A DNA stretch of 24,874 nucleotides from Chara braunii (taxonomy: Eukaryota; Streptophyta; Charophyceae; Charales; Characeae). Both the position numbers and the translations under genes were made by a program. Below, piece after piece: positions 8,901 through 17,811 of this stretch. A model generated the notes under the pieces. The model saw only the letters and a list, made by a program, of their open reading frames with translations. It was not told where the DNA came from and did not search any database. The stretch spans positions 851,440 to 876,313 of the forward strand of contig BFEA01000151.1 of NCBI GenBank assembly GCA_003427395.1. Reading direction: 5' to 3'. Numbering within the stretch: the stretch's first letter is position 1; each line of letters begins with the position of its first letter.

Positions 8901-11011
8901 ATGACAGAGAATTGAGGGGTGGCGGATCCATCCAGGACAACTCCTGGAAGAGAAGGACAAAAGAAGATGCAGCTAGTAACAAAGGATTCCCAAAGGATGC
9001 CGATCTACAAAAAGGGGAACAATCTGAGGGTATTTCTGAGGGAGTTCGAAGAGTATGCCTTCAGGAGAGAGTGGGATACTCAAGACCATGCTTCAACAGG
9101 TGGCAGGTTTGGGGGAATGCAACGAGGTGATAGATGAGATTAGATCAGATTGTCTGGGGTGGATGACCTTCAAGGATGATATGTGGGCAAAGTATGGGGA
9201 TCTGACAGGAGATGAGATCGAAGATGACATCATCTTCGATGGTACCAACTTGGAGGATTTTGAGGACAGTATCAACCTTTGCGCAGAGAAAAGAAGGTGG
9301 GGTGAGAAGAAGAAGATGGAGCAAGTACTAAAGAGTAATAGCACAAAGGGAATATGAGGTAGTAAAGAAGGTCAGGGAGGAATCAGATACCTGGGGAGGT
9401 CTCCTTATCAAAATGAGGAAGGCCTATCCCTTGGAGGTACAGCGGCAGAAGAAGAAACAACTACTTCAGGAGCAGGGATTGTGGATTGGCAAGAGGGGAG
9501 AGAGGATGGAAAGAAGAGCTCAAAAGGAGAATGAGGGAGACAACACATCTCCTCGACAGGAGGAGGATGAGGCTAGAGCGCAAGAAGGAGATGGCTCAAT
9601 GTGGGAAGGCAAAACACGAAAGGAGGAGCGCACTGAGAAGGAAGTGGAAGGCAGTGGCATGGCTAGAAAGGTAAAGAAGGAAAATGAGAAGGTGAAGGAA
9701 GGAAAAGAAAACGGAAAAAATGATGAGAGAGTTGAAGAAGCAGGACCATCTGGAACTGCTGAAGTATCTACTTCCAACGAATCTCCAAAAGAACAAGGCT
9801 CAAGGAGATTGACAGAGGAGGAAAGACAGAGAAGAGAGGAAAAAAACAAAGAATGGAGGAATCAAGTTGTGACTTCACTAAAAGAGAAGGAGTTACCTTC
9901 ATACGCACCCTGGAGGCTGAAGCTGGAAAGGATACTACTCTCTGATATTGTGGTCAGTTCCAAGTTAGCCTCTGACGTAAACAGGTTGATCCGGTTGCAT
10001 GAATTGTTCAGGGAAGACTGTGAATGACTCCTTGAGGGGGAGGCAGAAGTGGCTGATAAGTTGGGAAGAATGGAGGAAGGAAGAAGAAGGGAAATGGAGG
10101 TCCCCATTCAGAAACTCCATAACAGAATAAGGGAAAAGACAGAGTTACTCACGCAAGGGGTGGCAAGCCATGTCCCGAAAATTCTGAAGGAGATTCAGAG
10201 GTTGAGAGCGAGGGAAGAAAGAAGGGGCATGCAGTGGACAAAAGGGGAAAAGGAGATGAAAAATTTGAAGACTGAGGTGCTAAAAACGAAGATTGAGCAG
10301 GGAAAGCTGGAAGTGAAGGTGGAAGCACTAAGCACTGCCTTTGACAACAAAAGTAAGGAGGTGGAGACAGAAAAGATGGAGAAGGAGAGGTTGGAAAAGA
10401 AAGTTGGTAAGTTGGAGGCAAAGGTCAATGAGCAAGGTAAAACAATTGAAGCAGAAAAAAGCGAAACGAAACAGGAGAGTGAGAAGTGAAAAAAGAGATG
10501 GAAGGAGGTGGAGGCTTTGAAAAAGTCCAAAGAGGATATTCAGACGAAGGTCGAAGTGTGGGATGTTAAAAAGGTTAAAAACAGAAAGGAAAACCTAAGG
10601 GAGGAAGGAGAAAAGAAAGGACTTGATGATAACAGTCAAGACAAGGGGTTGATGGTGGGAATTGTCATCTTGCCTGACGAGAATGCTGAAAAAACATCGC
10701 TGACTGTTAACAGAGGGGGACGAGATAGGAAAAAGTCTTACCTTGAAACATTAATCGGGGTGACATCTCAGGATATTTCATCATCTGCAAAGAGAACAAA
10801 GGAAAAAGAGAAGAAGCTATGTTGGTATTGTATGAAGGGGGTCCACAGGAGAGATGAGTGTCTTGGGTTTAGGACGGATAGGGCTAAGGGGTTGGTTAGC
10901 CTCGATGAGAACAACTGACTCATCGATAGAAAGAAAAATTTGATTAAGAGGACCAAGGAAGGGTTCATGGTCCAATTATATGAACAACTGAGACTCACCT
11001 TAGAGGACTAG
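8901..11011 (+). pseudogene. ORF3: second Gag-like protein downstream of integrase (capsid-like, coiled coil, CCHC knuckle)
   Basis: The inferred role is an RNA-binding structural protein; the exact function is unknown. The start chosen is ATG 8901, shortly after the splice acceptor at 8876. The N-terminal region (8979-9450) resembles a retrotransposon capsid: FLREFEEYA, then VAGLGECNEVIDEIRSD, then W..FKDDMWAKYGDL, which lines up with the capsid block of the upstream gag. A long Lys/Glu-rich region (about 9480-10700) reads as coiled coil. Near the C terminus is a perfect CX2CX4HX4C knuckle (CWYC, His, Cys) at 10820-10861, followed by DENN and a charged tail to TAG 11009. Damage: a frame 3 to 1 shift near 9075, a frame 1 to 2 shift near 9335, and TGA at 8913, 10025, 10487 and 10916. 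Restored length would be about 700 residues. Env-like proteins also occur at this position in plant elements, but no signal peptide or membrane segment is visible. Confidence 0.75.
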
Positions 11012-12163
11012 GGCAGAGCAATTTTGAAACCCCTTTGCCGATATGTGAGACATGATTCTTGTGAAGGCATTGTATATTAGGGATTGAGGATAAAAATGGT
11101 AAGTATGGTGAGTTATTATTTACTCTTCTTACGAGCATCAGATAGAGTGTTTTCAGTCAAATATAGAGTATGTACTTTTTCACAATTGCTAGGATCAGGG
11201 AATTTTGTAGTATCATGTATGTTATTCCGACTCAACATTTGTACTCTAATAGATAAGGATAGAACAGACGTATGATTCATTTTCTGTCTTGAGGCTCTGT
11301 GCGTCAGTCAGGATCAGTTGGACATATGTTTTGTATTCAGTTGAGTTTTTTTATCCTAAGTTTATTTGCGAGGTATACATATGGGGAACTTGAATACTTT
11401 GCACTTTCACAATTGAGTTGGTCCAGTGTTTGATTTTGGTTGATGAAAAGTGTACTTTGGATATGTGTACAGTCTATGATGTCAAATCTTGGACTAGGAT
11501 GCTCAGAAAAGCACCTAAGTGTTCAAGAATGACAAAATGAAATAAGACCTGCAAAGTTTGAAGGTTGTTTTGCACTTATGATCAGTCATTTTTATGCCTT
11601 GTTTATATGGTTACTTTTGAAAAGGACCCTAAAAAGGGGTATGAAAAAGTCAGAATTTTGATACATTTGAGAAACCCTGTGAATCAGGGAAATGTATGTT
11701 ATGAATGGAATAAATGTTTTTTGTGCCTTCTGACAAGACAAGGGGTCAAACAATTTTTTTTTATACTTTCTTTATGGATATTTTGGTTGGCTTTTCTATT
11801 GGAAAAAGATCCCCGGGACGTGTGCCTATCCAGCCTGTGATCGAGGTCTGGGAGGCACGAACCCTAAGTGGCTCTGACGATGCCCCTCGATTAGAGACAA
11901 GTTTTACAATTATGTTGAATCATTCTTATTGATATTGTTTCTTTCATATATACATTTAATGGGGATGTTCACCCATTCAAGGACAACTGACGAGGGGAGA
12001 AAAATTTTATTTGGTCAAATTGAATTTCATATGTATATTTTTGAAAATGATCATCGCTCATCCACTTATGGAGGTCAGTCTGGAGAGACTTAAAATTACC
12101 AAGCCTATGCTGGAAAATTGGCATCGTTGGGACGTAACTCCCAGCGTGGGCTGGGACTAAACT
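11012..12163 (+). other. AT-rich 3' untranslated region of the retroelement
   Basis: No coding potential stands out; the short ORFs here are hydrophobic chance translations of AT-rich DNA. Several short inverted repeats occur, for example CCCTG-TGAAT-CAGGG near 11678. It lies between ORF3 and the polypurine tract, the expected place for the 3' UTR. Confidence 0.5.
12140..12157. repeat. Hairpin just upstream of the polypurine tract
   Basis: CCCAGC and GCTGGG pair around the loop GTGG, with an outer T-A pair. It lies eight bases before the G-rich polypurine tract. Whether it matters for plus-strand priming is unknown. Confidence 0.5.
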
Positions 12164-12164
12164 T

Positions 12165-12175
12165 GAGGGGGGGGA
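12165..12175 (+). promoter_or_regulatory. Putative polypurine tract for plus-strand priming
   Basis: The sequence is GAG followed by a G run and A, all purine, ending immediately before ACTCCC. In plant LTR retrotransposons the polypurine tract directly precedes the 3' LTR. A TGATAG start a few bases downstream (12184) fits a TG-initiated LTR. Support comes from composition and position only. Confidence 0.55.
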
Positions 12176-12969
12176 CTCCCTAATGATAGTATCGGTTCAA
12201 GTAGATATCGGAGGGATCGAGAGTCAGGTCTAGATATTTTGATAGGAGGAATTTATCTTGTATTGCGTAACCAATGCATGTACCACCATTAATTTAACAA
12301 CATGGTGGGCCACAAATCAGGCCTGATCAACCGACTGTAGTAGGTTGAGACCGAGGTTGTCGATCCCCTCGCAGTAGACTTCGGGTGGGATGGTAAGAAC
12401 TGACTTAGGTTGAAACCTGCCTCCAGAGAGTAGGATTCATTTATGATTCCTAACTCCTCGAACACTCAACGAGATCCTGGCAAATAAAGTCTAAAGTTGA
12501 GGGAAGAGACTATCATTACCTTCCTTGGTGACCTCTGTAACTGTAGTACAGATCCAGTATCCCCACTTTGAGTCATATGGAATAATTATTCTTTGGTATT
12601 ATAATTTTTCGGATATGTGGGAGACCCAGGTTAAAATCCTGGCAGTATGGACGCACAAAGGAAGACGGTGAGAGTCCTCGAACCACAACTTCATCCAGGA
12701 AATCCGATTTTGACAACTTGTCGCGGCAGGAGACCTTTATTTGCATTTAGATTCCTCAGCGACATGGACGTCGCTTAATGGGGTCCGGGAAGACTGTCGC
12801 AGCGAACACCCTTACAAGAGTATTCGCTCATGATATTGCATTCGATATAATGCCAACACCGGCTACCATACCGGAGGTGGTCAGGAGTGGAAGAGTAGGG
12901 ACTTACAGCTCGACAACGTGAAGCGGATTCCTCGACCATTGAAGCCGGGACTACTTATGGAAAAGTGTT

Positions 12970-12990
12970 GTCACTGCACCAAGCAGTGAC
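12970..12990. repeat. Perfect 8-bp hairpin
   Basis: GTCACTGC (12970-12977) and GCAGTGAC (12983-12990) are exact reverse complements around the loop ACCAA. A further hairpin (AGCGTG-CACA-CACGCT) lies near 13243-13258 in the same putative LTR. Confidence 0.55.
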
Positions 12991-13341
12991 TACCGGTATT
13001 TGGTTTCTAGAAGTACCAACTTTTGTCTCCTTTTGCTCGACCTCAAGTGTCGGGCACATCTACCTTTACTTGGGGTAGTGCCGGCTTACCTACAACTTGA
13101 GTGCTTTCCCCTGCTGCGACCCTCAATGTCGTGGCCACAAGTAAGTATCGGCCCTTCGAGCCTTCCAATCACCTAAGTACCCTTGCGGGTCACCCACTCG
13201 TTCAAGCCGACAGAGCCCCCAAATAGGTACACAGATCAGTGAGCGTGCACACACGCTGACTTGGAAAAAATGGCCTCAGACCACTAGTTAGGCCGAACCA
13301 GTACTCTATACATAGTAGAGTTGCTCCCTATCTTCTCGATA

Positions 13342-13415
13342 TGGAAGCTAGCTCAGTAGGTTAGAAGGGCGGACTATTAAACGACGGATGCGGGGATCAA
13401 GTCCGTCCGGCTCTA
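13342..13415 (+). other. tRNA-like segment with A and B box matches
   Basis: TAGCTCAGTAGG at 13349-13360 matches the pol III A-box consensus, and GGATCAAGTCC at 13394-13404 is close to a B box, 45 bases later as in tRNAs. The acceptor and anticodon arms do not fold into a proper cloverleaf, so it is not a functional tRNA gene. It starts about 25 bases downstream of a TATA-like motif. It could be a tRNA-derived SINE head or a tRNA pseudogene. Confidence 0.4.
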
Positions 13416-13462
13416 AGCCAACTCCTTTTGTGAAGAGCTCGATTTTAGTTTTACCCCGCCTT

Positions 13463-13550
13463 CGTTCGAGCAGGGCTTGAACCCGTGACCTCGAGGCTGG
13501 GGCAAGATAGAGTTATAACCCGTTGTGACAGTTAGCACAACGGGGTAAAT
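13463..13550 (-). other. Second tRNA-like segment, minus strand, with adjacent 9-bp hairpin
   Basis: On the minus strand GGGTTCAAGCCC (13473-13484) is a good T-arm/B-box sequence with four of five stem pairs. The segment is enclosed by TTTACCCCG and CGGGGTAAA near 13450 and 13540. CCCGTTGTG and CACAACGGG (13519-13544) also form a perfect 9-bp stem with an 8-base loop. It lies head-to-head with the plus-strand tRNA-like segment. A full cloverleaf is not convincing. On the plus strand it is complementary to a tRNA T-arm and could serve as a primer-binding site. Confidence 0.35.
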
Positions 13551-13560
13551 AGTAGTTAGG

Positions 13561-13692
13561 TTCTCTCTTTTGCCTTTTTTTTCCTCTTTTCTTTTTCTTT
13601 CTTTTTACCTTTACTGTTATTAGTTAAATTTGTTTTCTTTTTCTCAATGAATTTATTGTTGTTGTTTTTTTTTTTTTTTTTTTTTTTTTGCA
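13561..13692 (+). promoter_or_regulatory. Long pyrimidine tract with T25 and splice acceptor
   Basis: A strongly T/C-rich stretch ends with a run of 25 T (13665-13689) and GCAG at 13689-13692. The following exon-like sequence starts GCCCCATGG, with an ATG in good context. This is a textbook acceptor for a leader intron. No matching GTAAGT donor was found upstream in the window. Confidence 0.5.
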
Positions 13693-13698
13693 GGCCCC

Positions 13699-13947
13699 AT
13701 GGTCGAAAAACTCTCGCAGCCTCACCTTAGTGAATCTACCTCTAGGATCAAGGTAGATTCAGTCAAGGAGTTAGCAGGGATCCCAAACGATTTAGCCGCT
13801 GATGACTACAGCGAGGCACCGCGGAGATCCGACTCGGGAGAAAACGAACGGGGAGCAGGGGAGAGAAAAGAAAGAAAATCAATCGGAGGGGATGGGAGGG
13901 ATATCACAAGTAAACCGGAGAGCGGGAGATCACGCGAAAATCGGTAG
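13699..13947 (+). CDS. Short hypothetical ORF after the splice acceptor (82 aa)
   Basis: No family recognised. The ATG at 13699 is the first after the acceptor at 13692 and has CCCC before it and G after it. The product is hydrophilic, with an acidic and Ser-rich first half and a Gly/Glu/Arg-rich second half, and has no membrane segment or zinc motif. The second half runs into a purine-only stretch, which lowers confidence that it is a real protein rather than low-complexity DNA. It may be the truncated start of another element ORF. A 10-bp perfect hairpin overlaps codons near 13731-13761. Confidence 0.25.
   Translation: MVEKLSQPHLSESTSRIKVDSVKELAGIPNDLAADDYSEAPRRSDSGENERGAGERKERKSIGGDGRDITSKPESGRSRENR
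13731..13761. repeat. Perfect 10-bp inverted repeat
   Basis: TGAATCTACC (13731-13740) and GGTAGATTCA (13752-13761) are exact reverse complements with an 11-base loop. It lies 38 bases after the splice acceptor. Confidence 0.6.
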
Positions 13948-14310
13948 AACGTCAAGGAGGGGAGTAGCAGAGTGACCGCGCGGAGGGAAAACAGCGCAAA
14001 GAAGCGGACGAGGAGGAGGAGAAGAAGAAGGAAGAGGAGGAGGAGAAAGGAGCAAGGAGGGGAGTAGCGGAGTGACCGCGCGGAGGGAAAACAACACAAA
14101 GAAGCGGACGAGGAGCGCGCAGAGAAGAAAAGGGAAAAAGAGGCAGAAGAAGAAAAGAGAAAGGGAGAAAGACTGAACGGAGGAAAAGAAGGTGATCGCG
14201 AGGAAAGGAAGAAGGGAAGAAGAAGAAGGTGAAGGAGGAGAAAGGAGAAAGGAGGAAGGAAAGGAGGAGAGGATCGAGCTTTACCTGCAGAAGCGGGGAG
14301 CATCCGATGA
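13830..14310 (+). repeat. Purine-only tract with 100-bp tandem duplication
   Basis: The plus strand is almost entirely A and G. A block of about 62 bases at 13953-14015 recurs at 14053-14115 with only a few changes, exactly 100 bp apart. Both copies carry the motif GTGACCGCGCGGAGGG. Long purine strands can form triplex or other non-B DNA. The long minus-strand ORF across it is a low-complexity Ser/Phe/Leu shadow. Confidence 0.65.
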
Positions 14311-14411
14311 CAACGACAACGACTACGTCGGCGACGTCGAGGGAGCGGGAGAAAGAGAGGTAAAATCACCTATCTCGCGGCTCGCTCCCTAACATTATCA
14401 ACTACAAGAAC

Positions 14412-14471
14412 GAATAAGAAAAACAAACAAATAAATAAATAAATAAATAAATAAGCAAATAAATAAAATAA
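14412..14471 (+). repeat. (AAAT)n microsatellite
   Basis: A tetranucleotide AAAT/AAAC repeat of about 14 units with few interruptions. Confidence 0.8.
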
Positions 14472-14900
14472 AGTGAATGAAACTACTGCTAGAACATGAA
14501 GGTATACGTTCCTACTCCATACGTGTGTGCGTGTATGTGCGACTGTAAAAAGTATGTCGCAACTAGCTTCGTGATACTCCCATTGAGAGGGAGAGCCAAA
14601 TCGGATGAACTTTCCATTATAACATGGCAGTGTACACTGCCACTCGCACTCGGCCATTATCAAGCTTTCGCCCCGCTCGATCATGGGATCATCATTGGAA
14701 TGGGTGTGTGTGTGTGTGAGTGTGTGTGTGAGAGAGAGAGAGAGAGTGAGAGAGAGAGAGACTATAAGTCTCCAACCTTGGCCAACAACTAAGTGTCCAA
14801 CCTGTGGCTCGCCGCACGCTACTTGGATCGATAGAATGAGCAAATAAAAAAGTGGCAGTGTATGTTTCCACGTTTTAGCGGAATATTCATTCCATTTTTG
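14472..14900. other. Gene-free stretch with palindrome and dinucleotide repeats
   Basis: No coding or RNA gene is recognised. It includes GGCAGTGTACACTGCC at 14626-14641, a perfect 16-bp palindrome, and a compound (GT)n/(GA)n microsatellite at 14702-14761. Confidence 0.6.
14702..14761 (+). repeat. Compound (GT)n-(GA)n microsatellite
   Basis: About 14 GT units, interrupted once, pass directly into about 15 GA units. Confidence 0.85.
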
Positions 14901-14916
14901 TCCATCCTATCGATGG

Positions 14917-14942
14917 AGTGTGTGTGTGTGTGTGTGTGTGTG
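14917..14942 (+). repeat. (GT)n microsatellite
   Basis: About 12 uninterrupted GT units. Confidence 0.85.
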
Positions 14943-15027
14943 ACACTGACTTTCGACTCCGAGTACAGGGCACCCCTGGCGATAGTGCATCGGGTCGGAA
15001 AGATAGCTCGTATACCTTTTTCTTTTA

Positions 15028-15049
15028 ATTATTGTTATTATTATTATTA

Positions 15050-15109
<60 letters not shown>

Positions 15110-15134
15110 GAATTATTACTATTATTATTATTAG
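15028..15134 (+). repeat. (TTA)n microsatellite 1
   Basis: About 30 TTA/ATT units with few interruptions. It is the first of six such tracts in 5 kb, all with TTA on the plus strand. The sequence just upstream is not the 400-bp repeat found before three of the others. Confidence 0.9.
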
Positions 15135-15380
15135 GGGTACTAAGCACATTGTAGAAACAAAGAGGAAAAGAAGGTAAGGGCGAAGGTGCAGAACGAAGTA
15201 GACGTGCGTAGGCGGTGATGGAGAAGGAAGATGATGGACACAACGTACGGTAGAAGATGATGATGGGTGTGTGATAGAGGCGAAGGTGTGGGTGAGATAG
15301 AGCACAAACTAGGCGGGGGCAGAAGAAAGGAAGATCATGCGAAGGAAGGGTGAGTAGTAGTAAGAAGAAGAAGGGGGAGG
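15135..15380. other. Purine-rich spacer without a gene
   Basis: The plus strand is rich in G and A with scattered GATGATG runs. No coding sequence is supported. Confidence 0.5.
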
Positions 15381-15776
15381 TGCATGGTGATCCTTGGGGA
15401 CACGTGGCATCTGTGTGATGGGGATCGAGGTTGTGAGAGGTGCGAGAGACATATCTTGTGTTGCAAGCGAACGGCATTGGCCGAGATCTGCTCGTACTTC
15501 GGGGAGCTGTTGACGTCACCAACTGCATTGTAGATAGGCTAGATAGGATCTTTCATATGTAGACTGGGCGACGAGCGCCAGATAGGATATCAACTCTGGT
15601 TCTTCGTTGATGATGGAGGGACTACCTCAACACTGTCAATTATGCGTTTTTGTTGCGCTCTTATTTGGCGAAACTCGTGATGCAATCTTGCAGTTGGTTC
15701 GAGGTCACGATTAGCTGGTCTAAGTGGTCTTATGTATATGATGTTGTTTGATTGCTGAAGTACGCTATTGCTCATC
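15381..15776 (+). repeat. 400-bp dispersed repeat, copy A
   Basis: It starts GCATGGTGATCCTTGGGG and ends in GCTCATCC directly before a (TTA)n tract. Copies B (15868) and C (17812) align with it end to end, sharing blocks such as GGCCGAGATCTGCTCGTA, GAGCGCCAGATAGGATA and ATGATGTTGTTTG. The constant left end and the microsatellite at the right end fit a SINE or the 3' end of a non-LTR retrotransposon with a TTA tail. On the minus strand a short ORF starting MSNS is partly conserved between copies. Confidence 0.75.
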
Positions 15777-15786
15777 CTTATTATTA

Positions 15787-15851
<65 letters not shown>

Positions 15852-15861
15852 TACTATTATT
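15777..15861 (+). repeat. (TTA)n microsatellite 2, tail of copy A
   Basis: About 25 TTA units directly abut the end of repeat copy A, and repeat copy B begins a few bases after the tract. Confidence 0.9.
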
Positions 15862-15867
15862 TTCAGA

Positions 15868-16260
15868 TGCATGGTGATCCTTGGGGACACGTGGCATCTG
15901 TGTGATGGGGAAATGAGGTTGTGAGTGAGAAGAAAGACATACCTGGTGTTTGACGCATGCGGCACTGGCCGAGATCTGCTCGTATTTTGGGAAGTTGTTG
16001 TTGTCATCATCGACGTTGTAGTCTAGGCTAGATAGGTTCTGCCATTTGTAGTCTGGGCGCCGAGCGCCAGATAGGATACCAACATTGGTTCTTCATTGAT
16101 GATGATGAGACTATTCCAGCATTGTCAATTATAAGTTTTTGTTGTGCTCTTATTTGGGGGGACTCATGATGCAATTTTGTTGTTGGTTCGAGTTCATTGC
16201 GAACTAGTCTCCGGTGTATGATGTTGTTTGCTTTATGAAATCCGCCATTTCCTTCGCACA
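15868..16260 (+). repeat. 400-bp dispersed repeat, copy B
   Basis: The first 40 bases are nearly identical to copy A, and similarity continues with substitutions and small indels over the whole length. It differs by a shorter stretch in the middle third and ends CTTCGCACA before the third TTA tract. Its minus-strand frame stays open for 77 codons (16028-16261) with motifs LEPTTKLHHE and QIRAQQK shared with copy A. Confidence 0.75.
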
Positions 16261-16402
16261 TTATTACTATTAGTATTAATATTATTATTATTATTATTAT
16301 TGATTAGTATATTATAATTATTGTTATATTATTATTATTGTTATATTATTATTATTATGCTTGTTATTGTTATTATAATCATTATTATTATTATTATTAT
16401 TA
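16261..16402 (+). repeat. (TTA)n microsatellite 3, tail of copy B
   Basis: A long, partly degenerate ATT/TTA tract with TATTA and TTG interruptions. Confidence 0.85.
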
Positions 16403-16447
16403 CTATTGCTGATAATTGCCTATATCTCAATAAGGCCGAAACAGGAG

Positions 16448-16475
16448 GAAGTCGGGGGGGGGGGGGATCGACTTC
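16448..16475. repeat. Hairpin with a G13 run in the loop
   Basis: GAAGTCG at 16448-16454 and CGACTTC at 16469-16475 are exact reverse complements. The loop is almost pure G, giving a 13-G run at 16454-16466. Such a run could slip in sequencing or form a quadruplex. Confidence 0.6.
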
Positions 16476-17029
16476 TCCCATTTGAATGGGACATGACTGG
16501 CATTGTGGCCAGAAACGATACAAGAAGGGGTACTAAGTTGTGGAATACTGTAATGGTATGAACAGAGCAAGATCCTACCTCTCCCTCTTAAAGTAAAAGA
16601 TAGCACAGCAGAGTGCTAAGGGATCGGTGATCTACCCACCTAGGACCATAATGCGGGTCCAGCCATACTCAGACAAAGGAAGGGAGTAATAGAGGACGAA
16701 AAGAGGGAAGATGGGAATGTGGCCGGCACCAAGTCTTCGGTACCAATCCCAAATACTCGCTCATCGAATAACTAATCCCAATATCGAACCTGGATCCAAA
16801 TGTCGTCAATTCCAAAGTCACAACTCTCTCTCTCCCATAGTATGCAGATGCTGAGAAGTCAGACAGCGAAAAGATGGAGCAGAGATGGTAAACTTAGAAG
16901 AAGAAGAAAAAGGAGAAATAGGGAAGGAGGGAGAGATAATAGAAGAGGAAGAGGAAAATACGAGGAAAGAGAAAGGAGAAAGGGAGAAGAAAAAGGCATA
17001 CAAAGACAAACCAGACATCCACAAACGGC
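16476..17029. other. Unassigned stretch without a gene
   Basis: I see no recognisable protein. The right half becomes purine-rich (GAAGAAG and GGGAGAAAGG runs) and gives low-complexity Arg/Glu translations. Confidence 0.5.
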
Positions 17030-17745
17030 GAACAGACGGGCTAGACACAGACGATCAGAACAGCAGACACAGACAAATTGACAGACATAGTCGAACGAAA
17101 CGAGCAGGCATAAACAAATACAATCACGTAAGCAGATACAAACGAAATAGATAGACAGTAAACAGAACAGACGCAGATAGACATACAGTCAGACAAACAA
17201 ACCCAGATAGATCAAGACAGACAGTAAGACAAGTAGACAATGGAAAGAGAAAACAGGGTGAAGGGCGCACGACCATAGCCGCATGAGTTTATAGTAGGAC
17301 AAAACTTAGTAACAACGGGTGTATTCGGAGTCAAGATTCTCAAGAAGAGGGGGAGAAGGGTAGAGACAGATACAGACTACTACAAACAGTCAAACAGACC
17401 AAATAGACACAGAAAGAGACAGAAACAGTCTGACACACAATCAGTCCGATACAGGCAAAAGGACAGACAGATAAACAAGACGAAGTAAAACAGACAACCA
17501 GCACCAGGCAGACAAACAGCAGGCAGGTAGTGACGAGAGAGGCAGACAGTCAGGCTGACACAAACAGTCAGACAAACAGGCGAAGAGACAGACACTGGCA
17601 AGCAGACAGATGTCGGACAGGTAAAAGATCGAACGTGCCTATACAAACGTAGACAGGCAAGCGGATTGTGACGAGAGAGGACAGGCATGCAGAAATAGAC
17701 GTACAGGAACAGACAGACAGAGCCTGACGCGTACACAGACCGAAT
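17030..17745 (+). repeat. Degenerate CAGA/GACA-type tandem repeat tract
   Basis: ACAGACAG, CAGACA and close variants recur throughout 700 bp with many substitutions. It is a decayed tetranucleotide array or minisatellite. Minus-strand ORFs rich in Cys, Leu, Ser and Val are its shadows. Confidence 0.7.
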
Positions 17746-17811
17746 ACAGGTTGTTGGCAGGGGGATAGCGGGCAGCCATAGCTAGGTTGCCTGCCTGTAG
17801 CTGGATAGGAC

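Larger units (their letters stand above)
12184..13560 (+). other. Putative 3' LTR (right end uncertain)
   Basis: This begins with TG just after the polypurine tract and holds no coding sequence. Inside are a T-arm-like stem (CCAGG-TTAAAAT-CCTGG near 12630), several hairpins, a weak TATA-like CTATACATAG at 13307-13316 and tRNA-like segments. The second LTR copy is not in the window, so neither end can be fixed and the LTR assignment is an inference from position. Confidence 0.35.

Noticed and set aside
1690-10918. TGA used as a sense codon (recoding), because most in-frame stops are TGA
   Set aside because: TAG and TAA also interrupt the frames, there are clear frameshifts, and TGG is used normally for Trp. 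Decay by transitions explains the pattern better.
13342-13415. Functional tRNA gene
   Set aside because: The A and B boxes are present, but the acceptor and anticodon stems do not pair.
13806-14369. Minus-strand ORF of 187 codons rich in Ser, Phe, Leu and Arg
   Set aside because: It is the complement of a purine-only tract, where stop codons are rare by composition. There are no motifs, and it overlaps a tandem repeat.
16800-17154. Arg/Lys/Glu-rich ORFs on the plus strand
   Set aside because: Low-complexity translations of a purine-rich to CAGA-rich transition, with no conserved motif.
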